Source of the DNA: an uncultured Bacilli bacterium
GTDB lineage: Bacteria; Bacillota_I; Bacilli_A; RF39; UBA660
Length of the DNA: 64,000 nucleotides
Reading direction: 5' to 3'
Assembly (NCBI GenBank): GCA_910577505.1
Contig: CAJTLN010000002.1
Location: 440,916-504,915 of the forward strand
Positions within the stretch are counted from its first letter, which is position 1. Every line of letters starts with the position of its first letter. The translations under genes were made by a program, and so were the position numbers. Under the pieces are notes generated by a model. That model ran no database searches. It saw only the letters and a program-made list of their open reading frames with translations, and was not told the origin of the DNA. This document shows, piece after piece, positions 35,017 to 43,160 of the stretch.

Positions 35017-35098
35017 TATAACTTCTCCTTTTTCACAATTATTATATCGTAATAATTTAAAATATAGGTATACCATTAGTATAGTTTAAAAAAGAAAA

Positions 35099-35117
35099 AA
35101 GAATCTTAATGATTCTT
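35099..35117 (-). terminator. Terminator of the mgtC-like gene
   Basis: Seven-base arms AAGAATC and GATTCTT, five-base loop, T run on the minus strand. Confidence 0.7.
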
Positions 35118-35802
35118 ATAGTTCTGTTACTTCTAGAACATTATCGATTGCAAATAGTTCTTCGATTATTCTACTTTTTTTCAAATATCTTGCATCGTAA
35201 CAACCTGTTATTTCAATTGTTTCTTTTTTGCCTTCTTTGTCATCATATTCAGTTCTTTGCAATCTTTTTAGTTCTATTTTCTTTTGAGTAAAATATTCAT
35301 TGATATTATTAATTGTTTCAGATTCTTGTTCAGCAATGACTATTTCTAAACTTAAAACTGAGTATCTTTCAAAATTATCAGAAATATTATGAGCATAAGC
35401 AAGAATTAAATAGACTATTATAGTTGCTACTACTCCTCCTATATAATATCCTGCACCGATTGTAAGACCAATACAAGTTACGGCAAGTAAACCTGCTGCA
35501 GTAGTTACTCCTTTTACATTATAGCCATTACGCATTATTGTACCTGCACCAATAAATCCTATGCCAGATAATAATTGAGCAGGGATGCGAGACATATCAA
35601 TATCATAATTTGAGGTCATATACTGACTACAAATTACAACTAGTACACCGCTAATACCTAGTAAGGCATGTGTACCAAAACCTGCTGGTTTATTTAAAGA
35701 TGATCTTTCTAAACCAATTAATCCTGTTAAAATAGCTCCTAAAATAAGTTTTAAAAAGGTTTGAAATTCAAAAGTATTTATTATTTCTAACAATGTAGTC
35801 AT
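35116..35802 (-). CDS. MgtC/SapB family membrane protein
   Basis: 228 residues. Five membrane helices carry the family hallmarks LGAILTGLIGLERSSLNKPAGFGTH, cited here in parts: GLIGLERS, AGFGTHALLG, and RIPAQLLSGIGFIGAGTIMR. A soluble C-terminal ~75-residue ACT-like domain follows (IVIAEQESETINNINEYF). MgtC proteins are linked to magnesium limitation and to inhibition of the F-type ATPase in pathogens; in commensals the role is unclear. No magnesium riboswitch-like leader is seen upstream. The start follows AAAGGAAG. Single-gene unit between terminators. Confidence 0.92.
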   Translation of the reverse strand: MTTLLEIINTFEFQTFLKLILGAILTGLIGLERSSLNKPAGFGTHALLGISGVLVVICSQYMTSNYDIDMSRIPAQLLSGIGFIGAGTIMRNGYNVKGVTTAAGLLAVTCIGLTIGAGYYIGGVVATIIVYLILAYAHNISDNFERYSVLSLEIVIAEQESETINNINEYFTQKKIELKRLQRTEYDDKEGKKETIEITGCYDARYLKKSRIIEELFAIDNVLEVTEL

Positions 35803-35878
35803 TTCTATCTTCCTTTACTCTTTTTTACTATAAATAGTTTATCATATTAAGAAATTTGATACAATTATTTTAAATAGA

Positions 35879-35903
35879 AAAAGTTCTGAATGACAGAACT
35901 TTT
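35879..35903 (-). terminator. Terminator of the sigma/anti-sigma unit
   Basis: Ten-base arms AAAAGTTCTG and CAGAACTTTT, five-base loop, T run on the minus strand. Confidence 0.82.
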
Positions 35904-35905
35904 AA

Positions 35906-36337
35906 TTATTTGTACGTATCTTTTATTTCAACTTCCATTGTGACTTCGTTTTTTTCTTCTTTATATTCAACATCTACATTACCAATATTACCATCGGCAA
36001 AATTAATAACTGATTCTGTATCTTTACCTGTTAGTTCTTCTGGTAAGGTACATGTTATTGAACCATCTGATTCTTTTTTACAGCTAGCATCATATTCTTT
36101 ACCGTTTGATTTAACTTTTAGGACATCTTTTACTTTTTCTGTAACAGTTTCTACTATCTTATTATCTGTTAAAGCATTAACTGTAAATGTTCCACCGATA
36201 AATACGCTAAATATAGTAATGAAAACTGCAAAACGAATTAAATTTTGTTTTTTCATTTGTTCCTCTCTTTCATAAATAGTATAAGATATTTTTTCTTTTG
36301 TTAACCTTTTTATGTTTGAGGTATCAATTCTACTCAT
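35906..36337 (-). CDS. Membrane protein partnered with the ECF sigma factor, likely anti-sigma
   Basis: 143 residues: ~35 cytoplasmic residues rich in Lys/Arg/Glu, one membrane helix (LIRFAVFITIFSVFIGGTFTV, in two parts LIRFAVFITI and FSVFIGGTFTV), then an ~85-residue outer domain with one cysteine pair (ASCKKES, ITCTLPEE). The start ATG overlaps the last codons of the sigma gene by eight bases. Position and topology fit an anti-sigma factor, although the N-terminal segment is short and no zinc motif is present. The outer domain is not recognised. Confidence in the regulatory role is moderate. Confidence 0.65.
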   Translation of the reverse strand: MSRIDTSNIKRLTKEKISYTIYEREEQMKKQNLIRFAVFITIFSVFIGGTFTVNALTDNKIVETVTEKVKDVLKVKSNGKEYDASCKKESDGSITCTLPEELTGKDTESVINFADGNIGNVDVEYKEEKNEVTMEVEIKDTYK

Positions 36338-36805
36338 CTTCTATCTCCTCCTTTAATTTTTTTCGTAACCTGTAAAGACGAACTTTTAATGTTGGGACGT
36401 TAATGTGTAATAGTTTAGAGATTTCTTTTACCTTTAATCCTTCTAAGTAAAACATAGAAAATAATTCTTTTTCTTTCTGGCAAAGCTTATTTATTTTTTC
36501 TTTTATAATTAGGAGTTTATCTATATCTACATTATTTTCTATATTATTTAGTTCTTGATATTCAAATTCTATATTAGACTTTCTTAGTTTTGCATAAGAA
36601 CAATTGCGAGCAATTGATGCAAGATATGATTTTAAATTTGTTTTAATAGAAGAATTATTTTTCCATAGCAAGTAAAATGTACCTGAAACTATTTCTTCTT
36701 TATCTTCATATGGCAAAGATGGACCAATAATATTATCGACTATTTTATGACGTAATTACTATATTCATCGATTATCATATCTATATTAAACTCTATGTTG
36801 ATCAT
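36330..36805 (-). pseudogene. ECF-type RNA polymerase sigma factor, frameshifted near the N-terminus
   Basis: From ATG 36805 (AGAAGG upstream) the frame reads MINIEFNIDMIIDEYSNYVIK and stops. The frame beside it continues IVDNIIGPSLPYEDKEEIV to 36330 with sigma region 2 (GTFYLLWKN, SYLASIARN) and region 4 (YLEGLKVKEISKLLHINVPTLKVRLYRLRKKL). Adding one base to the four T at 36743-36746 joins them into 158 residues, the normal ECF length. An ATG at 36716 would give a shorter protein lacking part of region 2 and has no ribosome site. It directs transcription of a stress regulon with the overlapping membrane partner. Truth of the shift is unresolved. Confidence 0.78.
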
Positions 36806-36862
36806 AAAACTGATACCTTCTTTCGAATCGGTTCATTATAAAGATGTTATAAATTTCAAAAA

Positions 36863-36869
36863 GGTTACA
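36863..36869 (-). promoter_or_regulatory. Possible ECF-type -35 element
   Basis: TGTAACC read on the minus strand, followed by a T run, ~60 bases before the sigma gene start. AACC cores of this kind are common in ECF-autoregulated promoters. No convincing -10 partner is seen, so this is weak. Confidence 0.3.
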
Positions 36870-37539
36870 AATTTTTAGATATTTTTTTAGAAAGATATAT
36901 AAATGGAGTATCTAAGATAGCTACTATAAATTTGATTAAGTATGTAACAATAATTAAATTTATAACCACTTTATTAGAATAAATTCCTATAAAAGAAATT
37001 GTTGTAAAAATAATACTATCAATTAGTTGACTGATTATTGTAGAACCATTATTCCTTAGCCATAGTAATTTATCACTAGGAAATTTATTTCTTATAAAAT
37101 CATATATGTATGTATCTATAGTATTACTTATAAGATATGAAATTAAACTTGCAAAGCATAAACGAGGCATAAAGCTAAAAATGTTTTGCATAGATGAAGC
37201 AACTATGTCTTCACTATTTGGAATAAACAAAAGATCTAATTGAATTAGAATTGTAAATATAATCATTGAGAAGAATCCTATTTTAATAGCTTTTCTTGCC
37301 TCTTTACCACCATAAATTTCACTTAATATATCAGTAGCTAAAAAAGTAGTACTATAAGATACATTACCTAAAGTCACAGATAAACCAAATAAATCTACAC
37401 ATTTTGTTACTTCAATATTAGCTATAATAGTAGAAATAGCTACCCATATAAATAAACCTGTTTTCTTAAAGAATTTATAAGATAATAGTATACCTACAAA
37501 GTTAATGATAATTGTAATAAAAAATAATAATTCATTCAT
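36865..37539 (-). CDS. Queuosine precursor transporter, YhhQ/QPTR family
   Basis: 224 residues from the ATG at 37539, placed by AAAGGAAC. Six or seven membrane helices carry the family patterns NVSYSTTFLATDILSEIYGGKEARKA (cited in parts: TTFLATDILSEIYG, GKEARKA), MPRLCFASLISYLISN and WLRNNGSTIISQLIDS. It imports preQ0, preQ1 or queuine for modification of tRNA position 34. No preQ1 riboswitch can be fitted in the 48 bases before it, which hold a terminator hairpin instead. No other queuosine gene lies nearby. Confidence 0.9.
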   Translation of the reverse strand: MNELLFFITIIINFVGILLSYKFFKKTGLFIWVAISTIIANIEVTKCVDLFGLSVTLGNVSYSTTFLATDILSEIYGGKEARKAIKIGFFSMIIFTILIQLDLLFIPNSEDIVASSMQNIFSFMPRLCFASLISYLISNTIDTYIYDFIRNKFPSDKLLWLRNNGSTIISQLIDSIIFTTISFIGIYSNKVVINLIIVTYLIKFIVAILDTPFIYLSKKISKNL

Positions 37540-37565
37540 ATCTTTTGTTCCTTTCTGAATTAGAA

Positions 37566-37588
37566 AATATCTCAACTATTGAGATATT
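37566..37588 (-). terminator. Hairpin between the SDR and transporter genes
   Basis: Ten-base arms AATATCTCAA and TTGAGATATT with a three-base loop, short T tail on the minus strand. It overlaps the SDR stop codon; termination is probably partial. Confidence 0.6.
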
Positions 37589-38396
37589 ATTTTTGTTTAT
37601 TAAAGAAGTCTCTTTTATTAAATGCACAAGTTATAAAACGAGCTGTTGCTCTTCCGTTAGTTAACCAAGCAAATTTAGCATTGTTTTTCTTATTTTTTAT
37701 GATTTTATCAACCATAAACTCAGCTATAGTTTCTGGATAATCTCCTAAGATATTATAAACTTTTTTGGTTTTTTCATCTAAATCTATTTTCTCTCCATCA
37801 CCTAATGCTGTTTCGATAAAGTTTGTTATCATGATGCCAGGAGTGATTTTACCTATTAAAACGTTTGTATTTTTTTCTTTGGCTTCATGAGCAAGAGCTT
37901 CAGTAAAATAAGTTACTGCTCTTTTTGATGTTCCATATAAAGATAAACCTGTTATTGTTGCATCATTACTGCCATGTCCTTCGACATTGTATATTTGACC
38001 ACTACCTTGCTTAATCATTGTATTCATAATTAATTTTGAACAAATAATTGTTCCTTTTAAATCTATTTCAATTGATCTATCGATAGTACCTTTATCAAGT
38101 TCCCAAATTGGTTTGTTAGGTTGATTAACTCCAGCATTATTAATCCATATATCTATAGTCTCAACATGAGTTAGTAAGTCTTCTATTAAACTTTTTACTT
38201 CTTCCTCTTTAGTAATATCTACTTTATATTTAAATATTCTTCCATCACCTTTGGTTATTTCTAATTTGCTTTCAGCAAAATTTAGAGCTTCTTCGTTAAT
38301 GTCACATAAAACCACATTAAAATCTTTTTTTCTAAAAAGTTCAAGCATTGCGTAGCCAAAACCTCTTGCACTTCCTGTAATTACAACTGTTTTCAT
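37587..38396 (-). CDS. Short-chain dehydrogenase/reductase
   Basis: 269 residues from ATG 38396 after AAGGATGG. The Rossmann glycine motif VVITGSARGFGYAM (TGxxxGxG), an NNAG motif (DIWINNAGVNQPN), and the YGTSKRA of the YxxxK catalytic pair are all present. A Ser usually precedes the Tyr by ~13 residues; here the stretch is NVEGHGSNDATITGLSLYGTSK, so the exact Ser is unclear. NAD(P)-dependent oxidoreductase of unknown substrate. The final FITCAFNKRDFFNKQ region is unlike most SDRs. No operon partner other than the downstream transporter. Confidence 0.88.
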   Translation of the reverse strand: MKTVVITGSARGFGYAMLELFRKKDFNVVLCDINEEALNFAESKLEITKGDGRIFKYKVDITKEEEVKSLIEDLLTHVETIDIWINNAGVNQPNKPIWELDKGTIDRSIEIDLKGTIICSKLIMNTMIKQGSGQIYNVEGHGSNDATITGLSLYGTSKRAVTYFTEALAHEAKEKNTNVLIGKITPGIMITNFIETALGDGEKIDLDEKTKKVYNILGDYPETIAEFMVDKIIKNKKNNAKFAWLTNGRATARFITCAFNKRDFFNKQK

Positions 38397-38570
38397 ATCT
38401 ACCATCCTTATAGATAGATTATAACATTTAGAAGAGAAAAATGGGAACTTTTTTATTATTTTTAAATGCTTAAAATATTAAAATTGATAATGAAAATATA
38501 GTTGAAAATTTATTTTATTCAAAGAAAATAAAGCAAAATTAAATTCGTTAAATTTATTACATTTATGCTA

Positions 38571-38599
38571 TTTACAAGTTATTTTTTTAATGCTATTTT
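38571..38599 (+). promoter_or_regulatory. Candidate promoter for the 25-residue peptide gene
   Basis: -35 TTTACA (38571-38576), 17-base spacer, -10 TATTTT (38594-38599), giving an ~75-base leader. Bases 38400-38570 are AT-rich and show no other feature. Confidence 0.45.
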
Positions 38600-38680
38600 A
38601 GAGGCGATACATTTGAATGTTTACAGCGATTTTCTTGTTCAGGGGGTTTTGATTTTTGAAATGAACAAGGAGGTGATTTT

Positions 38681-38758
38681 ATGAAATCAAGAGAAAATTT
38701 TCTGTTTTTCATAATTTTCATTCTACTTAGTTACATTTTTATTTTACTTGTAAAATAA
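38681..38758 (+). CDS. 25-residue hydrophobic peptide, type I toxin-like
   Basis: ATG at 38681 lies five bases after a perfect AAGGAGGTG ribosome site. The peptide begins MKSRENF, continues with one hydrophobic helix of ~17 residues (FFIIFILLSYIFILL), and ends VK. It is the size and shape of membrane-depolarising type I toxins of the Ibs/ShoB style, but I see no sequence identity to a named one. The ~75-base untranslated leader, the strong ribosome site and the structured RNA downstream fit a translation-repressed toxin message. No other gene occupies this 480-base gap. A plain small membrane peptide is the alternative. Confidence 0.5.
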   Translation: MKSRENFLFFIIFILLSYIFILLVK

Positions 38759-38763
38759 AAATA

Positions 38764-38782
38764 ACTGGCTTTCAATAGCCAG
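38764..38782 (-). terminator. Hairpin behind the peptide gene
   Basis: Six-base arms CTGGCT and AGCCAG, six-base loop. On the minus strand it is followed by a T-rich tail (TTATTTTTATTTT), so it could end a minus-strand (antisense) transcript just short of the peptide gene's stop. Confidence 0.5.
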
Positions 38783-38790
38783 CTCAAAAA

Positions 38791-38852
38791 AACTAAGGAA
38801 ATCACTTGTGAACTAACAAATGTATCATTATTAATGATTTATTTCCTTAGTT
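38791..38852. repeat. Imperfect inverted repeat, structured RNA or terminator
   Basis: Twelve-base perfect arms AACTAAGGAAAT (38791-38802) and ATTTCCTTAGTT (38841-38852) enclose a 38-base loop that holds a second dyad, ATCATT-att-AATGAT (38824-38838). On the minus strand the structure ends in seven T, so it may terminate the ATPase gene upstream, or be the body of a small RNA opposite the peptide gene. Confidence 0.6.
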
Positions 38853-38878
38853 AATTATATATTATATTATGTTTTTTT

Positions 38879-39604
38879 TCAATCTATATCTTCAAATAAT
38901 TTATGTTGCATGCCATAAGGATTATCTAAATACATTTTATATACTTGATATATTTCTGTATCTTCATATTTGACTTCTTTAAAATTATTATTTAAATCTA
39001 ATATCTTGCCATTAATATACGATATTAGTATTGGTGAGTGAGTAGCGATTATAAATTGGGATCCTTCTTTAACTAATTCATCAATTAAACATAAAAGAGT
39101 CATTTGTCTGGTTGGTGATAGTGCTGCTTCTGGTTCATCTAAAATATAAAGACCATTTTCTGTAAATCTATTTTGGATAAGTTGTAAAAACGATTCACCG
39201 TGAGATACAGTATGTAAACTTCTAGGACCATATCCGCTTACTCCAAGTTCATCTATTTCTGATACAACATTATAAAAACTCTCAGAACGTAAAAAGAATT
39301 TTGTTTGACACCTTCTTTGGAATGTTGGAATTTCAATATATTTATGTAAACAAGAATGTGTCTCTCTAGTACTAAACATAAAGTTTTGAGTACCACCTTC
39401 TGGGTTTAAACCACAAGCAACAGCTAAAGCTTCAATAAATGTCGACTTGCCTATTCCGTTTTCACCAATTAGAAAAGTAACAGGACTATCAAGTTCTAAT
39501 CTCTTAAAGTTTTTTATCAGTTCAATATTGAAAGGATAAATACCAAAGTCTTCGACTAAGTCTCTTTTAAATTCTATAGTTTTAATGAATAATTTAGATT
39601 CCAT
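38879..39604 (-). CDS. AAA-type ATPase (ABC-like P-loop, AAA_21)
   Basis: 241 residues. Walker A is VTFLIGENGIGKST (47-54), an ABC-like signature region HGESFLQLI follows, then Walker B LYILDEPEAALSP and the switch IIATHSPIL. This is the compact chromosome-encoded family of predicted ATP-binding proteins with RecF/SMC-like folds, often annotated as ABC transporters but lacking any permease. No nuclease or TOPRIM domain is fused, so it is not a typical OLD or Gabija protein. The start follows TTAAGGAG. Single-gene unit bounded by terminators. Confidence 0.88.
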   Translation of the reverse strand: MESKLFIKTIEFKRDLVEDFGIYPFNIELIKNFKRLELDSPVTFLIGENGIGKSTFIEALAVACGLNPEGGTQNFMFSTRETHSCLHKYIEIPTFQRRCQTKFFLRSESFYNVVSEIDELGVSGYGPRSLHTVSHGESFLQLIQNRFTENGLYILDEPEAALSPTRQMTLLCLIDELVKEGSQFIIATHSPILISYINGKILDLNNNFKEVKYEDTEIYQVYKMYLDNPYGMQHKLFEDID

Positions 39605-39639
39605 AATAAGACTCCTTAATTGAAACTATTATAACAAAA

Positions 39640-39663
39640 AGATTAGTAAATTAATACTAATCT
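39640..39663 (-). terminator. Terminator of the Bce-type operon
   Basis: Nine-base arms AGATTAGTA and TACTAATCT, six-base loop, T run on both sides; it lies just past the last gene of the operon. Confidence 0.75.
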
Positions 39664-39668
39664 ATTTT

Positions 39669-40082
39669 TTATGATAATATTTTATTATATTCAGATTCTG
39701 CTATTTCATATATGCCATTATAGGGTTGTTCTACATAATAGTTATTTTTAATTCTATAAATGTATATAGTTGAAGAACCTATTTCTTTATGAATAAAATT
39801 TATTTTATATAATTCACTAGTATTGCTAGGATAATCTGTAATACTTTCGCTTTTCGTTTTCTTGTTGTTTAGAAGGTTTATTATTTTTTCTACGGCTTCA
39901 TCTGTTGCAACAAGAATTATATTTTCATTTTTAGAAATTTCAATTCTTTCTATATCATCTATAGATGGTAAATTTAAAACATATTCTGGTTTATCTTTTA
40001 TAAAGGCGTATAAACCGACAATGATTATTAATAATAAGTTAATTGAAAGAAATAAGATATCCTTAGATATTACTTTTTGCAC
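39669..40082 (-). CDS. DUF5301-like membrane-anchored protein
   Basis: 137 residues starting with GTG at 40082 after AGGAATAATC, two bases beyond the YxeA stop. One N-terminal helix (~8-27), then an outer domain with IPSIDDIERIEI-style and YYVEQPYNGIYEI segments. This matches my memory of DUF5301, a family found with Bce-type transporters; a profile search would settle it. Exported face inferred from topology. Last gene of the transporter operon. Confidence 0.6.
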   Translation of the reverse strand: MQKVISKDILFLSINLLLIIIVGLYAFIKDKPEYVLNLPSIDDIERIEISKNENIILVATDEAVEKIINLLNNKKTKSESITDYPSNTSELYKINFIHKEIGSSTIYIYRIKNNYYVEQPYNGIYEIAESEYNKILS

Positions 40083-40084
40083 GA

Positions 40085-40429
40085 TTATTCCTGATTATCA
40101 TATTTTTCTTTTACCTTATCTGGTAATTCATCATATGTTACTTCAGCCCAACTATGGATACCAAATGAACGAACTTCAAGTTTTAAAAAAGCAGTTTCTT
40201 TTAATTCTCGGACTGTTTTGAAACTTAGTTCTTTTTTATTTCCAGATTCATCAAAACAATCTAAAGTGTACTCATATTTCATATCTTCATTAACTGATAA
40301 TTTTTTTATATAACTATTATCTATTTGAGTATAGTAAACGTCTTCTTTATTTTCTATATACATGAATGCTCCTATACTTAAAATAATAAAAGTTATTATT
40401 CCAATAATTATAAATAATTTTTCTTTCAT
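40085..40429 (-). CDS. YxeA family protein (DUF1093)
   Basis: 114 residues with one N-terminal membrane helix (IIIGIITFIILSIGAFMYI, 19 residues) and a small outer domain: DVYYTQIDN, KYEYTLDCFDESGNKKELSF, then FLKLEVRSFGIHSWAEVTYDELP cited in parts (LKLEVRSFGI, HSWAEVTYDELPDKV). These are the core blocks of YxeA, an OB-like secreted/anchored protein often found with peptide-sensing ABC transporters. The start follows ATAGGAG. Between the lipoprotein and DUF5301 genes in one operon. Confidence 0.82.
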   Translation of the reverse strand: MKEKLFIIIGIITFIILSIGAFMYIENKEDVYYTQIDNSYIKKLSVNEDMKYEYTLDCFDESGNKKELSFKTVRELKETAFLKLEVRSFGIHSWAEVTYDELPDKVKEKYDNQE

Positions 40430-40467
40430 AAAATTACTCCTATTCTATATTGATATTAATGTTGCCA

Positions 40468-40953
40468 CTATAGTTTTTCTGCTTCGATGATAAGATAGTT
40501 ACTTCCGTCTTTTACATTAAAATCATATTCATATGTACCATCTTTGGGAGCAAGAGATTCTTGTTTATCTTTTAATTTCATATAAATATTTATATTACCA
40601 GAAGAATCTTTGACTTCTATTTTTAGATGAATACTATCACCCTGTTCTCTTTCTATAGTAGTTCCTCCAAATAAGATTTCTTTTCCTTTAAAATTATCAT
40701 ATTTTACTTGATATTCACCAACATAATGATCATTACCAAAGGTGCGATTTCCTTTTAGTTTATAATCTTTAGTTAAATTTAAATCTCCTATTACACGATT
40801 AAATTTATCATAAGTATTTAAGATATCATCTTTAGTACATCCAACACATAAAGTTATGGATATAATAGTGACTAATATAAGCAAAAGAACTTTTTTTATT
40901 TTAATCAACTCCTTAATAATAAAAACTTTCTTGAAGATTATAAAATATATCAT
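40468..40953 (-). CDS. Lipoprotein with an unusual start
   Basis: The frame from ATG 40953 has 161 codons but no ribosome site there. The only good site, AAGGAG, lies at 40909-40914. Nine bases after it is ATA-AAA-AAA-GTT at 40899, which would read I/M-KKVLLLILV, a classic lipoprotein signal (ITLCVGC lipobox). So the true start is probably the ATA at 40899 or the TTG/ATT just upstream, giving about 143 residues. The mature domain is strand-rich (GNRTFGNDHYVGEYQVKYD) with no cysteine other than the lipid-bearing one. Unknown family; position suggests a partner of the ABC transporter. Confidence 0.65.
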   Translation of the reverse strand: MIYFIIFKKVFIIKELIKIKKVLLLILVTIISITLCVGCTKDDILNTYDKFNRVIGDLNLTKDYKLKGNRTFGNDHYVGEYQVKYDNFKGKEILFGGTTIEREQGDSIHLKIEVKDSSGNINIYMKLKDKQESLAPKDGTYEYDFNVKDGSNYLIIEAEKL

Positions 40954-40968
40954 TATTAAACATTAGAT

Positions 40969-41097
40969 TTATTTATCTTTCCTTATTACTGCAATAAGAA
41001 TAAATACTAAGAATAATAAGCTTAAGGGAATTAGGACGGGTATCCATGTATCTTTAATACTTTGTAATACTCCGTCCCAATTAATTAAAAGATACAT
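40969..41097 (-). CDS. 42-residue single-helix membrane peptide in the Bce-type operon
   Basis: ATG at 41097 shares one base with the TAA of the permease gene (TAATG), and AAGGAGAAAAG lies eight bases before it. It encodes MYLLINWDGVLQSIKDTW, one helix (IPVLIPLSLLFLVFILIAV) and a short basic end IRKDK. Perfect coupling and a strong ribosome site support a real gene. Small helices of this kind can be transporter subunits or modulators. No named homologue is known to me. Confidence 0.72.
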   Translation of the reverse strand: MYLLINWDGVLQSIKDTWIPVLIPLSLLFLVFILIAVIRKDK

Positions 41098-43160
41098 TAT
41101 CTTTTCTCCTTGATTATGTTTTTACTACATAGATAAGTTATTATAAAGTATCCACCATAAATAATTACAATAAATGTGGCTGTCATTATTATTGAAGGTA
41201 ATAATTTTTCATTACCTAGTGTAGATAAAATAAATGAACAGAATTGAATACCAAATATTGAATGAATTATAGCAATAAGTAAAGGAAACATGAAGAATAT
41301 AGCTATTTGTCTAAATAAAGCTTTATTAATCATAGATTCATCTGTACCTATTCTTCTTAACATATCAAATCTAATTTTATTATCACTACTTTCAGATAGT
41401 TCTTTTAAAGCAAGGATAGCTGCACTTGATATTAAGAAAACAATTCCTAAATATAGACCAATAAATGTGGCCATAGCTCCTAGACCAGTACTAGCTTCAG
41501 CAATTGCTAATTTACTTGTTCCATCAATTAATAAATCATTATCATCTAATTTCTTTGATGTATCTTCACCGATTAGATATTTTTCTGTTTTAATTCTTTC
41601 GTCTTTACTAGTAGCTTTATATTTAGCAATAAAATGATTACGATATATGGATGATTCATCTACTATATTATCACTAACTATTATTATACCTGGATTTATA
41701 TGATTGCTAGACATATCAATAAATCCATCTTGGCACTCAGTATATTTGGGTTTAAGAGTGTGACCAAAAACATTAATATTTTCTTTATCGTTTAAAGACA
41801 TATTTCTTAGTTCAAGCATTGATGCAAAGTCAGCAATGATAATATATTCATCTTCATTTAAAGTGAATTCTTCATTACCATAAAATTTAGCAAGTTTATT
41901 ATATTCACTTAATTTAACGATGTCTTCTTGAGTATTATAAGCTATAAATTTATATTGATCTTGAATTATATCTAGTTTACTACCTAAAGTATCTTTAAAT
42001 GTTAAATCTTTAGTACGATATGTATTTATTTCAATATAATCTTTTATATAACTATTTATGTCTATATCAATGCTTTCTAATTTTTCTTTAACTGTATATT
42101 TAGAGTTTTCTTTTTCTTTATCTGTATATTTATTATCTTCTTTATTAATATTTATTAATGCTGTTAATTCTAGATCAGCTGGTGCTAGTTCATTTATATT
42201 AGCAGACATAGAGTTTTTTAAGCATAATGAACTAGATAGAACACAAATTGTAACAAATAGCATTAGGCAGATAATAGTCATTTGAACTACTGTAGTGTTT
42301 ATCTTGCTACTTATTTGTCTTAATGTAAAACTATTAAGTCCTTTGTAGTAGTGTTTTTTACTACTTTGGAAGATTCTTAATAAAAGTCCTGATAGTGACC
42401 AAAAGATAAAGAATGTAGATACAACTCCCATGATGATTGGAATAAATATTTGGTTAGCATTTTGTAAATTTTCTACTCCACCTGTTACTAGATAATATGC
42501 ATAACCTAAAACACCGCAAGAGATTACGAATATTATTGTACAAAGAACTGGATTTTTAAGTTTTACTTCTTCACTCTTTTTATTAGCATGTAATAAATCT
42601 ATTAATTTACATTTACTTATGTTTATTGTGTTAAATATCATTACTAGTAGATACATTATACCAAAGTAAATTAAAGTTTTTATACAAGCAGTATTTGAAA
42701 AGACAAATTCAAATTTAGTCATGTCTGCTTCAAACATATTTGATACTAATAAACTCATTAATTGAGATAATAAAAAGCCAAGTCCTAAACCGACTACTAA
42801 AGAAATGATTCCAATAAATAAAGTTTCAATAAAAAGAATCATTGATATTTTTCTTTTACTCATACCAAGAGTCATGTAGATACCAAATTCTTTGTTACGT
42901 CTTTTTATTAGGAAGCGACTAGCATAGATGATTAAGAATCCGAGTATGAATGATACAAAGACGCTTACTCCTGATAACATATTAGTCATTAGTTTTATTA
43001 TTTCCATTGTAGATGATGTGACATCTAGAAGAATTGTTTGGCTATCTATGGCATTAAAAACATAGAATATTGAAACACCAAGAATTAATGTAAAGAAATA
43101 GATGGCATAGTCTTTAAAACTTTTCTTAATGTTTTTTAAAGATAACTTACAAAGCATCAT
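41097..43160 (-). CDS. Bce-type ABC transporter permease
   Basis: 687 residues with ten membrane helices: four at the N-terminal side including the FtsX-like block (LIIYASRFLIKRRNKEFGIYMTLG, cited in part as KEFGIYMTLGMSKRKI), further helices, a large ~210-residue external loop between about 310 and 530, and a second FtsX block at the C-terminus. This layout is the BceB/VraG family, which removes or senses bacitracin and other cell-wall peptides and signals to a BceS-type kinase. Start at 43160 overlaps the ATPase gene by 14 bases. A matching kinase/regulator pair lies at 50050-51728, seven kilobases upstream. Confidence 0.93.
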   Translation of the reverse strand: MMLCKLSLKNIKKSFKDYAIYFFTLILGVSIFYVFNAIDSQTILLDVTSSTMEIIKLMTNMLSGVSVFVSFILGFLIIYASRFLIKRRNKEFGIYMTLGMSKRKISMILFIETLFIGIISLVVGLGLGFLLSQLMSLLVSNMFEADMTKFEFVFSNTACIKTLIYFGIMYLLVMIFNTINISKCKLIDLLHANKKSEEVKLKNPVLCTIIFVISCGVLGYAYYLVTGGVENLQNANQIFIPIIMGVVSTFFIFWSLSGLLLRIFQSSKKHYYKGLNSFTLRQISSKINTTVVQMTIICLMLFVTICVLSSSLCLKNSMSANINELAPADLELTALININKEDNKYTDKEKENSKYTVKEKLESIDIDINSYIKDYIEINTYRTKDLTFKDTLGSKLDIIQDQYKFIAYNTQEDIVKLSEYNKLAKFYGNEEFTLNEDEYIIIADFASMLELRNMSLNDKENINVFGHTLKPKYTECQDGFIDMSSNHINPGIIIVSDNIVDESSIYRNHFIAKYKATSKDERIKTEKYLIGEDTSKKLDDNDLLIDGTSKLAIAEASTGLGAMATFIGLYLGIVFLISSAAILALKELSESSDNKIRFDMLRRIGTDESMINKALFRQIAIFFMFPLLIAIIHSIFGIQFCSFILSTLGNEKLLPSIIMTATFIVIIYGGYFIITYLCSKNIIKEKR

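Noticed and set aside
36806..36864. tRNA-like TTCGAATC stretch near 36822
   Set aside because: No acceptor stem or other arms can be folded around it; it is the leader of the sigma gene.
37540..37586. preQ1 riboswitch before the queuosine-precursor transporter
   Set aside because: The 48-base gap contains a terminator-like hairpin with the SDR stop; no aptamer-like sequence fits.
38879..39604. Anti-phage defence ATPase (OLD/Gabija/retron type)
   Set aside because: The protein is a short stand-alone ATPase without TOPRIM or nuclease domain, and no partner effector gene is adjacent.
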